This document shows, in pieces, positions 24,088 to 33,008 of a stretch of DNA of 40,932 nucleotides. The notes below the pieces were generated by a model. It was not told the origin of the DNA. It ran no database searches and saw only the letters and a list, made by a program, of their open reading frames with translations. The position numbers and the translations under genes are program-made. The DNA comes from Mesostigma viride. Its lineage: Eukaryota; Streptophyta; Mesostigmatophyceae; Mesostigmatales; Mesostigmataceae. The stretch is from positions 1-40,932 of the forward strand of contig RPFO01002180.1 of assembly GCA_009746045.1 (NCBI GenBank), written 5' to 3'. The stretch's first letter is position 1; each line of letters begins with the position of its first letter.

Positions 24088-24096
24088 AAATATTCG
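24088..24096 (+). promoter_or_regulatory. AAATATTCG promoter-like element
   Basis: Lies 16 bases before the ATG at 24112 in an AT-rich interval; same nine bases as before the genes at 4027, 6027 and 8455. Confidence 0.35.
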
Positions 24097-24111
24097 TTAC
24101 GATCAATATAA

Positions 24112-24735
24112 ATGATAAGTAAAGTGGCTCGCTTTTTTTCCAAGATAAGGCGCGCGCGTAGAAAAACGGAAACGGATGTCGCGAGCCGCCCGGTTCGGCG
24201 CTCCTCGCTGCGATTGAGTGGGTCATCGGAGTCCAAACGACTCCGCAACAAATCGGAGGATGGGAGGGATGCCATCCGGTATGACATGTATAAGCGAGGA
24301 ATCCGGGTGAACGGGTACGATCGCAGCAAGGCCGGCCTCGGACAAATGATGAAAGATGTTACCCCGTTGTTCGATGGCGCCACTATCAAGGGGGTATTGG
24401 AGACCGGCTCGCCCTCTGGCGAGAAAGCCAGATATTGGGTGGACGATACGGGAATGCTGCATCTGTTGGTCGAAAGCGAGCCCAAGCTCAGCTGGGTGCA
24501 TTTGCTCGTGGACCCCGCGAACATCGAGTGCGGGGGGGGCGATTTCCGAGGTTGGGCCGATAAAACGTTCGGGGCTTACGACCGTCACGCGACGTCGCCT
24601 TCGAAAAAGCACAGGGCGACCTATAGCCCCGTGATCGAAATTCCGGGGAAGCTCCGGTTGGGCATTTTGTTTTACATGAGCGCGCGGTCGTCTCCGATCA
24701 CGCCTTACGTGTACCGAGTTCCTTCCGCGAAGTAA
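24112..24735 (+). CDS. Hypothetical protein, basic N-terminus and soluble domain
   Basis: A 207-residue protein. Residues 1-45 are strongly basic and serine-rich (FFSKIRRARRKTETDVASRP), the rest a globular domain with KARYWVDDTGMLHLLVESEP and SWVHLLVDPANIECGGGDF. No family recognised. An AAATATTCG element (24088-24096) lies 16 bases before the ATG. The C-terminus VYRVPSAK is repeated in the remnant at 24007. Same strand as the gene at 24763. Confidence 0.7.
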   Translation: MISKVARFFSKIRRARRKTETDVASRPVRRSSLRLSGSSESKRLRNKSEDGRDAIRYDMYKRGIRVNGYDRSKAGLGQMMKDVTPLFDGATIKGVLETGSPSGEKARYWVDDTGMLHLLVESEPKLSWVHLLVDPANIECGGGDFRGWADKTFGAYDRHATSPSKKHRATYSPVIEIPGKLRLGILFYMSARSSPITPYVYRVPSAK

Positions 24736-24762
24736 TATGGTGCATACTAATAGTATTGAACT

Positions 24763-25704
24763 ATGGAGGAGATCAAACTGCGTTGTGCGAGGGGCGTGAA
24801 GGCCGAGCTGCGCCCCCAGGAGGCGCTGTGGCTCGTGAAGGCTCTCCACCCCCAGTTGTCCGACTACCACGTGCTGTCGATGAGCCAGGACCAGCTGTGC
24901 TACCTGATCTCGCAGGAGGTGGTGGTGGCGGTGCTGGCGGAGTTGTGCGGGCGACAGCAGGGACGGGACCGCGAGAGGACCGCCGTCATAGCGGCCGTGC
25001 TCACGGGCCACCCGTACCAGACCCTGATGCAACTCCCGCAGGGATACCTGTGCCAGATGCTCGGGCAGGTCCTCGAGGGGAGAAAGGCGACGACGACGAA
25101 GCGGGGCGGGGTGATGTCCGCCGTCAAGAGCCTGCCGTGGGGCACGCTGGGCAAGCTGGCGATCCCCATCCTCGCCGCGACGCTGCTGCCGGGAGCGGGC
25201 GGGTTAGCCAGCGCCGCCCTGTCGGCCCTCGGGAACGCGGCGTTCCCCGCGACGACGGCGGGCCCGGTCGGGGTGACGGATGCCATCCAGGCGGCCATCA
25301 ACGACCCGATGGTCCAACAGATCGCTACAAAAGTCGCGACAGACCCGCTCGCTCAACAGGTCCTCCGGAACACGGCCACGAATGCCGCGATGGCCGCGAA
25401 ATCGATGGCGTCCGCGTACGGCCCCTCCTTGTCCGCCGCCGCCCCTTATGCTGTCGCCGGCGGTGCCTTGACGGCACAAGCCGCGGCGGCCGCGGCCAAG
25501 GTCCAGTCGGACAGAGAGATGTACGGGAGGGTCGTGAGCGACGCGGAGAGGAAGATGGGCTTTTATCACAAGGAGGTCCGTCCGGACGCGGCGTTCATCG
25601 GGCCTCTACCGGAACCCGCGCGGACGTACGATAACGCTAGCTACTTGGACTATCCCATGATCTATCTGGACAACAAGGTCAAGTCGTGGTTCGGTCGCGG
25701 CTAG
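24763..25704 (+). CDS. Protein with duplicated L-x-x-x-x-L-C helical domain, Ala/Gly-rich body; possible virion protein
   Basis: A 313-residue protein. Residues 15-105 match residues 125-220 or so of the protein at 35317: both have a 'L-x-S-x-S-x-x-x-L-C-x-L' helix, 'E-x-V-x-A-x-x-x-E-L-C', then 'I-x-x-V-L-T-G-x-x-x-Q-x-L-x-x-L' and a second 'L-C' helix. Residues 130-260 are Ala/Gly-rich and weakly hydrophobic (LGKLAIPILAATLLPGAGGL), which could be a membrane-associated or capsid-lining part. The gene is tail to tail with the capsid gene, one base apart. A minor capsid role is a guess from position. Confidence 0.7.
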   Translation: MEEIKLRCARGVKAELRPQEALWLVKALHPQLSDYHVLSMSQDQLCYLISQEVVVAVLAELCGRQQGRDRERTAVIAAVLTGHPYQTLMQLPQGYLCQMLGQVLEGRKATTTKRGGVMSAVKSLPWGTLGKLAIPILAATLLPGAGGLASAALSALGNAAFPATTAGPVGVTDAIQAAINDPMVQQIATKVATDPLAQQVLRNTATNAAMAAKSMASAYGPSLSAAAPYAVAGGALTAQAAAAAAKVQSDREMYGRVVSDAERKMGFYHKEVRPDAAFIGPLPEPARTYDNASYLDYPMIYLDNKVKSWFGRG

Positions 25705-25705
25705 A

Positions 25706-28700
25706 TTACGACGCGAACCGCTTGCCGCCCATGCCGGACTGGAGCCGGAGCAGGTTGAAGCTGCGTGCGTAGATGTCGATCGTGCCCTGCGGGATGCCGT
25801 GGGGGTACGGCCCGAGTCCCTTGAGGAGGAGCTTGACGCTGTCGAGCCTGCTCATGTTGATGGACCCGGTGGGCTTCCAGGACTCGGGGTCGAGACAGAA
25901 GGGGATCACGTACACGCGCGAGTTCTTCTCGACGCGCGTGTGGTAGTCGGCGGGCAGCTGGTACGAGAAGAAGATGGGGTCGCGGCCCTCCTCGAACATG
26001 AACTGCCCGTTCAGCGTCATATTGCACTTGGTGAACAGGTGCCCGTCGCCGAACTCGCTGTTGTTGTTGTAGAAGTTCCAGTACCCGTTGTAGGAGAACT
26101 CGGCGTCCGAGCGGAACTTGCTCTCGATGAACCCGAGCTCCGTCGGCTTGTAGAAGAAGATGAGCTCCTTCACGGGGTGGTTGAACTGCAGCCGGATGTC
26201 GATCTCCTCCTGCCCGCCCACGTGCGTCTTCATGAGCTGCGTCTCCGTGATCAGGTACTCGTGCGTCCGGAGCGCGAACTCCTTGCGCTCCGTGTCGTCC
26301 AGGTAGAACATGCGCGCCAGCAGCTTGCAGTTGAACGGCGGCGGGCTGGCGATCCACCCGGCCCGCGGGTGCACGAACGCCACCGCGTTCGCGGTGCCCG
26401 GCAGGTAGTTGATGGTCGTCGGGATGTTGCCGGGGTACGTCAGCTCCATGTGCCAATCCTGCCCCAGCGCGCCCAGGAACCCGCCCAGGGACCGCACGAG
26501 GACCTTGACGTACGTCAGAATCCCTCCTGGCCCCGTGGTCCACGTCTCCACCGCGAACCGGGTGAGCCCCTCCGTGTCCCACAGGTTCGCCCAGAAGGAC
26601 CCGCTGTAGCTGTTGTTGGTCTCGTTCCCGCGCGTGATCGGGAACTTGGAGTCCAACTGCGCGGCCCAGATCTGCCGAACCACAGGCATCTGGGAAGTCG
26701 AGCCGTCCACGCCGGCGTGTGCTCCGATATCGTTGGGAGTGACCGCCACGTTGAAAAACCACACGTGGTCCCACCTCGCGTTCTTCGCGTACCACTCGGC
26801 GGGGGCGTCGGGGCTCGTGCCCATGTACATCGTCTTGGAAGTGATGTTGGGGTTTCCCAGGAATGGCGTGTAGGCCAGCGTCTTCGCCACTCCGTCGACA
26901 TACAGCTTGTACCTGTTGTTGTTGTCATTATAAATCCCGTTGAAGAAGCGGACGTTGCGGATCTTCACGCGCTCCTTGATGGGGGACACGTACTTGGAGT
27001 TCGCCCCGAATAGGAGAGAAGTTCCGAAGTTGGCGCCCGAGCGGAAGCCCTGGCCGGCTCCGTAATACGCGACCCCGTCCACGGAGATGATCAACTTGCT
27101 CAGGTCGTTCGCCGAGGAAGACTCGCTCGCGACGCCCAGCCGCGTCACGGAGACCGTGTGCCACGCGTCCATCGCGAACACCGCGGGCACGCCGTTCTTG
27201 TCGACCACCTGCAGGTTCAGGTCGCCGTTCGTCACCGTCGACACGCTGTTCATCCACAGCGAGGTCCCGTCCGCTCCGGTGGCCGCGACGATGCGGTTGG
27301 TGGTGTTCGGCCCCAACTGGAACAGCGCGATGGCGTTTCCGTCGAGCTTGGTGCTGTCCACGCGGTAGTCGAAGACCAGGGAGAAGGTCGTGAGACCCGT
27401 GGTCGCCTCCGACAGGTCGATCGTCACGCGGTCCGTCCCCGAGCTGAACGCCGTCGACGAGCTCGTCCACTCGATCTCCCCCGTGCTTACGTCCACCTGC
27501 GTGCCGGACACGACGGCCAGGTTGCTCCCGGTGCCCGTGTTGGTCAGAGCTCCGCCCGCGAACAGCCACTCGCCGGGGATGGAAGCGGGGAACGGGGTCA
27601 CGCCGCTGAGGCGCGTCAGGACCAGGTTGTGTTTCGCGTCGTCGCCCACGAACACGTTGGAGGACGCGAACTTGTCCATGACCTGACTCACGCCTCCGGT
27701 CCGCGTCTCGAGCTCCAGAGCGCCGGAGTTCGCCAGCTGCAGACGCACGAAGTCCGTCCCGGACCCGTACTGCTGCAGGACGGTGCCCAGGGCGCCGGGG
27801 GCGATGATCTCCGCGTTGGTGGTGTAGATGCTGTTCACCGTGGCGGCGTTGATGGCGTACGAGTAGATGGCGCCCTGGTCGATGTACCCCATCATGTTCG
27901 CGTACGGCAGGGATGTGACCTGGTTGCCGAAACACATCGTGCTGGTGCCCGGTCCGAGTTTGGTGGCCGTCGGGGTGAACTGCACCTTCAACGCGTTGTC
28001 ATAGTACAAGCTCACCTGACCGCCCTGCCTGGTGACCACGATGTGATGCCACGTGTTCAGGGTCGGGGTCATGGCGAACCACGTGTGCTTGTCGGCCGCG
28101 GTGACGTTGCTGCCCCGGTCGAAAAAGGCGAACCCGGGAGTCGTGCGCCAGCTCGGGTTGTAGACGAGACCCCATTGGACGCCGGCGTTGGCGGTGAAGA
28201 TGGACTGCCATTGTTGGGTGTTGTTGGTGAAGTAGACGAACACGGACAGACTGAAGTCGCTGGAGAGCATGCTCTGTAGCGCCGCGCTCGCGACGTCGAA
28301 CCCGCCGCTGGTGTCCGTGACGGCGAGACTGTGCGTCCCGCTGTACTTGACGGAGGCGGAGTACTGGCTGCTGCCCTTGAGGGACCCGTTCCAGGCGTTG
28401 ACGCCGTAGTCCCTCCCGTCGCCGTTGAACCCCCAGTAGGCGACGGCGCCGGTGGAGGTTGCGGTGGGGTTCTGGGCGGTCACGTCCGTCGCCATCGAGA
28501 AGGTGGTGAGCCCGCCGTGGAATCCGGCGTTGCTCAGGTCGATGGACGCGTGGTTGGCGGTCGCGCCGTAGGTGTCCGACCCGGAAGACCCGGATTGGAC
28601 GCTGCCCCCCGTCTGCTGGTAGTCGTGGAGGACGGTGAGCGGCGTGTTGGCGGCCGGCTGGACGGACCCGACGTTGTTCAGATCGGAGTCGTAGTTCCAC

Positions 28701-29428
28701 TCTCCGGCGGCGCTGTTGTCCGCCACGGAGGCGACGTAGGGAGCGACCGAGTAGTCGATGGGGGTGGCGGAGGTGGTGTTCACGGGGAACTCGTTGGTGT
28801 AGTAGGTCCAGATATCCGCGGCCTTGGCGAACTGCACCTTGACCATGACGTCGTGGTGCTGGATGGCGATCATGGGGAGAGAGAGGCCGGGTTCTTGCGT
28901 GAACGTGAACTCGACGGGGATGTAGATGTTCTGCGCCTTGGCCCCGTTGCAGTAGTTGGTGACCCTGCCCTTGCTGTCGATCTCGACGCTGCCCCCGTGG
29001 TTGAAGGGCATGTTGTCGACGTGACTCTCGAACCCCTTCTTGGAGAGCTTGTCGTTCACGTGCAGGAAGTCGCCCGTGAGCCGCTCGACGACGAACCCTC
29101 CGATGCTGTACTCGACGTAATCGATGAGGATGCGGCCGAAGTCCTTCGCGAAGGGCGAGTAGTTGGCGTTGGGGAAGGCGGGGAACTCGATGTACACCAT
29201 CAGCTTGTGGAGGAGGTCGCCGGACCTGGGGATCTTGAACTCGACGCTCTCGCCGTAGTCGACGATACCGCCGGACGACGTGATCTCGGAATCCTCGATC
29301 GCGTAGTTCGTGTGGCGGTTCCATACGGTTTTCCAGAACGTGATGTCCGAGGCCGGGCCGATCAGAGGGACGTCCTCCGCCCCCTTACTCCGGAGGGCCA
29401 TGACAGCGCATAGGGAAGAAGAAGACAT
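25706..29428 (-). CDS. Major capsid protein with an ~800-residue insertion carrying LamG-like domains
   Basis: At 1240 residues this is two to three times the usual length of a nucleocytovirus major capsid protein. The first jelly roll (residues 1-215) shows ITFWKTVWNRHTNYAIEDSE, GDLLHKLMVYIEFP, and FTQEPGLSLPMIAIQHHDV. In most relatives the next conserved block, here ARMFYLDDTERKEFALRTHE, follows after 30-60 residues; here it comes at about residue 1040. Between lie at least two concanavalin/LamG-type domains, each opening with IDLS...GLTTFS, with LNTWHHIVVTRQGGQVSLYY near 456 and AMDAWHTVSVTRLG near 757. The second jelly roll ends normally: YVIPFCLDPESWKPTGSINM, then SRLDSVKL and IDIYARSFNLLR. 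A TATA-like ATTATAT lies upstream of the ATG at 29428. Confidence 0.95.
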   Translation of the reverse strand: MSSSSLCAVMALRSKGAEDVPLIGPASDITFWKTVWNRHTNYAIEDSEITSSGGIVDYGESVEFKIPRSGDLLHKLMVYIEFPAFPNANYSPFAKDFGRILIDYVEYSIGGFVVERLTGDFLHVNDKLSKKGFESHVDNMPFNHGGSVEIDSKGRVTNYCNGAKAQNIYIPVEFTFTQEPGLSLPMIAIQHHDVMVKVQFAKAADIWTYYTNEFPVNTTSATPIDYSVAPYVASVADNSAAGEWNYDSDLNNVGSVQPAANTPLTVLHDYQQTGGSVQSGSSGSDTYGATANHASIDLSNAGFHGGLTTFSMATDVTAQNPTATSTGAVAYWGFNGDGRDYGVNAWNGSLKGSSQYSASVKYSGTHSLAVTDTSGGFDVASAALQSMLSSDFSLSVFVYFTNNTQQWQSIFTANAGVQWGLVYNPSWRTTPGFAFFDRGSNVTAADKHTWFAMTPTLNTWHHIVVTRQGGQVSLYYDNALKVQFTPTATKLGPGTSTMCFGNQVTSLPYANMMGYIDQGAIYSYAINAATVNSIYTTNAEIIAPGALGTVLQQYGSGTDFVRLQLANSGALELETRTGGVSQVMDKFASSNVFVGDDAKHNLVLTRLSGVTPFPASIPGEWLFAGGALTNTGTGSNLAVVSGTQVDVSTGEIEWTSSSTAFSSGTDRVTIDLSEATTGLTTFSLVFDYRVDSTKLDGNAIALFQLGPNTTNRIVAATGADGTSLWMNSVSTVTNGDLNLQVVDKNGVPAVFAMDAWHTVSVTRLGVASESSSANDLSKLIISVDGVAYYGAGQGFRSGANFGTSLLFGANSKYVSPIKERVKIRNVRFFNGIYNDNNNRYKLYVDGVAKTLAYTPFLGNPNITSKTMYMGTSPDAPAEWYAKNARWDHVWFFNVAVTPNDIGAHAGVDGSTSQMPVVRQIWAAQLDSKFPITRGNETNNSYSGSFWANLWDTEGLTRFAVETWTTGPGGILTYVKVLVRSLGGFLGALGQDWHMELTYPGNIPTTINYLPGTANAVAFVHPRAGWIASPPPFNCKLLARMFYLDDTERKEFALRTHEYLITETQLMKTHVGGQEEIDIRLQFNHPVKELIFFYKPTELGFIESKFRSDAEFSYNGYWNFYNNNSEFGDGHLFTKCNMTLNGQFMFEEGRDPIFFSYQLPADYHTRVEKNSRVYVIPFCLDPESWKPTGSINMSRLDSVKLLLKGLGPYPHGIPQGTIDIYARSFNLLRLQSGMGGKRFAS

Positions 29429-29510
29429 GTGTGTCTATAGGATCCACACGAGATATAATTTTTCGCCGGGAAATCATGCCCGCCTATACTATACGACCCC
29501 TGTCTCGCCC

Positions 29511-30625
29511 ATGGACGCGTACATCAATGTCGATAGGGGCAGGCTCGCCGCGATGGCGGCGAACCAGATCGCACGGCCTCACCCCTTCACGAACATGTCC
29601 GGGTTGCCCTACACGTGGCCGATCCCGCCCCGACCCGAGGAACGGCTGCCCGACCGGGACCCGCACCCTCATCCCGAACACGAGCACGCGTACCCCGGAC
29701 ACCCCGAGCCCGCGCAAGAACACCACGGACCGTGGGGGGGACGCGGTCTCAATCACAACAACGATTTGTGGACCTCGATGCTTTATTCGGTCACATTTTC
29801 AGGAATTTCAGATTTCACAACGGGGGAGGCAATACCCACTTTACACAAAACCGACGAAACACACATCCAGACGTTGTAATTAATCCGGGGGGGGTTCCGC
29901 CTGTACCTCCACCCGCACCTGCACCTGTACCTGTACCTGTACCTGTACCTGTACCTGAACAACCGGGGAGGGGAGAAGGGGCGTCTGATCAAGCGTCACA
30001 GCCGCCGACGTCTGGTCACTCGGTGCCTCCGGCCGGTCAGGTAGAAGACTTGGTGGATAGGATCGCCTCGATGATGAACAACGGACAAAACCAGGCTCCG
30101 TCGATGGCCTCGGTGTCGTCGGCGTCGGATGGAGCGCCTGCACGCGCGGATGGGTCTAACGCTATCGGGCCGACGGGCTCGGATGGAGCGCTTGAACCCG
30201 CGGAAGGGTCTTCCGCGGTCGCTGACGGTCAAAACGCTCAGCTCACACGGGCGCAGTGGTTTCAAATCGTTCTCAACGTCATTGGTCTGCTGGCGTACAA
30301 TTACATGATAGGGAGAGCCATGAACGGCGTTTTCGGAAACCGCGGCGGTTTCGAGACGCCCCGTTTCAATCAAACGTCTTTTCAACAACCGCCTTATAAC
30401 GAGGATACGAATAATGTGTGTCCTAACGACGGGTTCAATATAAACGGAAATTGTGAACTCCCGACGTACGAAGGGGGTGTCATTGATCCTACTAACTCCG
30501 ACCTCGCCGTCGGCACTGGTGTAGGAGCGGTTAGTGCAGTCGGTCTATGGCATGTGCTGAAGTGGTTCCACGAGCAAAGTCAAATGCTGAATCGTTTAGG
30601 AAATGAAATGTTTAGATTATCTTAA
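29511..30625 (+). CDS. Pro-Val repeat membrane protein, interrupted by a frameshift
   Basis: The first frame (from 29511, MDAYINVDRGRLAAMAANQI) is proline- and histidine-rich (PRPEERLPDRDPHPHPEHEH). At the seven-G run 29733-29739 coding passes to a second frame, again as if one base were missing, and continues to 30625. The second part has a P-V repeat from a CCTGTA microsatellite, a Ser/Gly/Asp-rich stretch, a transmembrane helix (WFQIVLNVIGLLAYNYMIG) and a soluble end with two cysteines (CPNDGFNINGNCELPTYEGG). Full length is about 371 residues. Divergent from the capsid gene; both use the AT-rich interval 29429-29510, which also holds CTATACTATACG. Likely a virion membrane protein. Confidence 0.65.
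29918..29957 (+). repeat. CCTGTA hexanucleotide microsatellite
   Basis: About six copies of a CCTGTA/CCTGCA unit encode alternating proline-valine (or alanine). Length changes would alter the stalk by two residues per unit. An eight-G run (29887-29894) lies just upstream. Confidence 0.85.
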
Positions 30626-30640
30626 TCATTGCGTCGTCAT

Positions 30641-30940
30641 TTACAATACGGACATGAAGAACATGTTGGCGGTGGCCAAGTTCTCGATCTTGTTGGTGGT
30701 GTTCATGTCCACCCTCTCCTTCGGCGGTCGTCCGAACGCCAGGAAGTAGAAGGCTTGTCTCCACGTGAACGGGTCTTCCATCCCGGCCTTGCTATCGGCT
30801 TTCGGAACCTTCCTGGATGCGAACTGCACCGCGATCCAGAAACTCAAGAAGACGAGCACCCTCAGTATGTTACTAACCGTCAGTATCGATGTCACGATGG
30901 CGGCAAGTGTCCATTTTGATACTTTTACTTCCTCGCCCAT
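30641..30940 (-). CDS. Small membrane protein
   Basis: A 99-residue protein. Residues 8-40 are hydrophobic (KWTLAAIVTSILTVSNILRV, then LVFLSFWIAVQFAS), either one long or two short transmembrane helices. A soluble end follows with DPFTWRQAFYFLAFGRPPKE and a late NTTNKIENLATANMFF. No family recognised. It ends 15 bases after the previous gene, tail to tail. Confidence 0.7.
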   Translation of the reverse strand: MGEEVKVSKWTLAAIVTSILTVSNILRVLVFLSFWIAVQFASRKVPKADSKAGMEDPFTWRQAFYFLAFGRPPKERVDMNTTNKIENLATANMFFMSVL

Positions 30941-30964
30941 TGTATTGTTAATAAAATCATATAT

Positions 30965-31369
30965 TTATCTTCGGAACATTTTCAAGAAGCTGATCCCGTC
31001 GTCGTCCGCGTCTTTCGCCGCCGGCGGGGCTTCTTCTTTGGGCTTCCTCGTGAAGTGGACGATTTTGTGGATCTCGAACGTGGTGTCTCTCTCCACGGTC
31101 ACCAGGTGCACTTGGTTCGTGCGCAACAGCTTAGACCGCAAGAATTCCCGTTTCGCGCACGGAGTGCACGAGAACAGAGGAGGGATCTCGCGCGTCTCCG
31201 CGTCTCTCAGCACCCCGATCATGCGGTAGCCCTCCATGGGGAACTCGTGGCAGAAGCAGCACTTTTGGTGGGACACGGTCTCCTCAACTCGGTCGTTCGC
31301 CTGTCGGACGAGCACCTTCGCGCGCTCCATGTGCAGTCGGAAGCTTGCCAATGAATTGGTCGCATCCAT
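30965..31369 (-). CDS. Protein with CxxC pairs, possible zinc-binding
   Basis: A 134-residue protein. C37-C38-F-C40 and a later S-C-T-P-C-A-K-R (about residues 68-74) suggest a zinc site, with a helical N-terminus and a basic/acidic C-terminus ending FLKMFRR. No family recognised. The start at 31369 overlaps the end of the next minus-strand gene by 86 bases, suggesting co-transcription. The AT-rich interval 30941-30964 separates it from the membrane-protein gene. Confidence 0.65.
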   Translation of the reverse strand: MDATNSLASFRLHMERAKVLVRQANDRVEETVSHQKCCFCHEFPMEGYRMIGVLRDAETREIPPLFSCTPCAKREFLRSKLLRTNQVHLVTVERDTTFEIHKIVHFTRKPKEEAPPAAKDADDDGISFLKMFRR

Positions 31370-31823
31370 ACTGTCTCGCGAATCGCATATCCAGCGTAGA
31401 CAATTGCAGGTACGCCAACGTGCGCAGAGAGGGGAGTCGGTTCTTGTGGGCCGCGCGCACGTTCGTGGAGACGAAGTTGCGTTGTATATCCTTGGACACG
31501 TTCGCGACGTGCCGCAGCAGGTTCGCGCGTTTTATCTCGTCCACCACGTCACTGTAACGCCTCCGCCCCGCGTATCTCCGTATGATGTCCGGCAGATCGG
31601 GAGGCTGTATGGAAAACAGAATGACCCTCGTGATGCTCGGGTCCGTCCTCTGCAGATACGCTTTCACGTGATCGGCCCCCACCCACGCCGGTATGCCGAG
31701 TTCGGCGCACACTCGATAGCTCTCTTCCACTTGTTCCGGCGTTCGCCCCAAGTAGGAGTGCAAGCAGTGGGAACACAGGCCGCGAGACGCGCGCGGGTCG
31801 TGGCAAATTCGGCAGCGGAACAT
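31284..31823 (-). CDS. Protein with N-terminal zinc finger (C-x2-C ... C-x2-C)
   Basis: About 179 residues from the ATG at 31823: MFRCRICHDPRASRGLCSHC has C4-x2-C7 and C17-x2-C20, a treble-clef or RING-half-like zinc site. The rest is helical (DVVDEIKRANLLRHVANVSK; KNRLPSLRTLAYLQLSTLDM), recalling leucine-rich or ankyrin-type helix pairs but too short to assign. An ATG at 31856 in the same frame would add 11 residues and leave only 10 bases to the divergent gene at 31867; I prefer 31823. The 3' end overlaps the gene at 30965. Confidence 0.65.
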   Translation of the reverse strand: MFRCRICHDPRASRGLCSHCLHSYLGRTPEQVEESYRVCAELGIPAWVGADHVKAYLQRTDPSITRVILFSIQPPDLPDIIRRYAGRRRYSDVVDEIKRANLLRHVANVSKDIQRNFVSTNVRAAHKNRLPSLRTLAYLQLSTLDMRFARQYGCDQFIGKLPTAHGAREGARPTGERPS

Positions 31824-31866
31824 CAAGCACGATGGTATCACAAAAGTCTGGAACATTTATATACGC

Positions 31867-32994
31867 ATGAAGGAGGTGTACTTGGATTCGATATCCACCA
31901 CGCGTCCGTACAAGGAGTCGGTCGAGGAGATGTCGAATGTCGCGAAGACGCTCTACGGCAACCCGTCCTCGAGCCACGACGTGGGCAAGATGGCTCGCGA
32001 GATCGTGGAGAGGTCGCGGCGAGACATCCTGCGAAACCTGGGCGCCCCGAGATCACACCTGGTGTTCACGTCGGGGTCCACGGAGAGCATGAACCTCCTT
32101 CTGAACGGCGTGATGGAGAAGCACGGCTACAAAGGGGTCGTCCTCACGAGCACGATCGAGCATCCCGCCGGGATGAAGCCGCTAGAACACATGGCGAGCA
32201 AGCACAAGGATATGAAGTTGGTGAGAATCCCCGTCGACCACGAGGGGTTCTTACGGCTAGACAGGCTGCGAGAAGAAGTCAAGAAACACAAGGGTCATAT
32301 AAGGTTGGCATCTTTTATTTACGCGAATAACGAAATCGGGACCATACAAGACCTCTGTAAAATAAGGCGCGCGATCGGGGCGTCCGTCCACTTTCATTCG
32401 GACACGACCCAGGCGGCCGGGAAATTCCCCATCGTCGGCCAACAATGCCTGGACTCTTTCACGTTGAGTGGCCACAAGATCCACGGGATCAAGGGAATAG
32501 GGGGGCTGATCATCAAGAACAGCACGAACTGTCTGACGCCGCACACGTTCGGCGGGAGCCAAGAGCACGGCGTCCGGCCGGGCACGGAGAGTCCGCCGCT
32601 CATCGCCAGCCTAGCGGCCGCGATGGCGATCAACCGCAAGTCGCGGAAGAAGATCATGGACTCGTTGCGCCACAACCGCCTCAAGTTCAGGGAGGAGCTG
32701 CAGAAGCTCGGCGGCGTGTTCAACGGTCCGAAGAACTTGTCCAAGTCCCTCCCCAACCTGATCAGCGTCGCGTTTCCCGGCGCGCGGGCCAGGACTCTAT
32801 CCGCTCGCTTGTCGAAAGAGGGCGTTTGCGTGAGTGTCGGGAGCGCGTGCCACTTGCAGAAGAGAAGCGAGGTGTTGAAAGCCATCGGCCTGGACAAGAG
32901 GCTGGAGAACGGGACCATCCGCATCGGTCTGAGCCATTTCACGACCGGAGAAGATCTGAAAGCGCTCGTGAAAGCCATCACGAAGTCCGTCTGA
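31867..32994 (+). CDS. NifS/IscS-like cysteine desulfurase
   Basis: A 375-residue PLP enzyme of usual length for the family. Visible motifs: YLDSISTT (residues 5-12), FTSGSTESMN (67-76), the PLP-stacking H99 in TIEHP, NNEIGTIQ (154-161), HSDTTQAAGK (177-186) with D179 and Q182, the PLP-binding SGHKIHGIKG with K204, GGSQEHGVRPGTE (229-241), and GSACHL with catalytic C328. These enzymes take sulfur from cysteine for iron-sulfur clusters or thio-modified tRNA. NifS-like genes are known in asfarviruses and a few other large DNA viruses, where their role is unclear. All key residues are present, so activity is likely. TTTATATA lies just before the ATG. Confidence 0.9.
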   Translation: MKEVYLDSISTTRPYKESVEEMSNVAKTLYGNPSSSHDVGKMAREIVERSRRDILRNLGAPRSHLVFTSGSTESMNLLLNGVMEKHGYKGVVLTSTIEHPAGMKPLEHMASKHKDMKLVRIPVDHEGFLRLDRLREEVKKHKGHIRLASFIYANNEIGTIQDLCKIRRAIGASVHFHSDTTQAAGKFPIVGQQCLDSFTLSGHKIHGIKGIGGLIIKNSTNCLTPHTFGGSQEHGVRPGTESPPLIASLAAAMAINRKSRKKIMDSLRHNRLKFREELQKLGGVFNGPKNLSKSLPNLISVAFPGARARTLSARLSKEGVCVSVGSACHLQKRSEVLKAIGLDKRLENGTIRIGLSHFTTGEDLKALVKAITKSV

Positions 32995-33008
32995 CGGCCG
33001 CGGGTCGC

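Noticed and set aside
25799-29413. Long plus-strand open frames opposite the capsid gene (25799-27013, 27158-28279, 28331-29413)
   Set aside because: They are antisense to a clearly coding gene, have valine/glycine/arginine-biased composition and no domain; long antisense frames are expected in GC-rich coding DNA.
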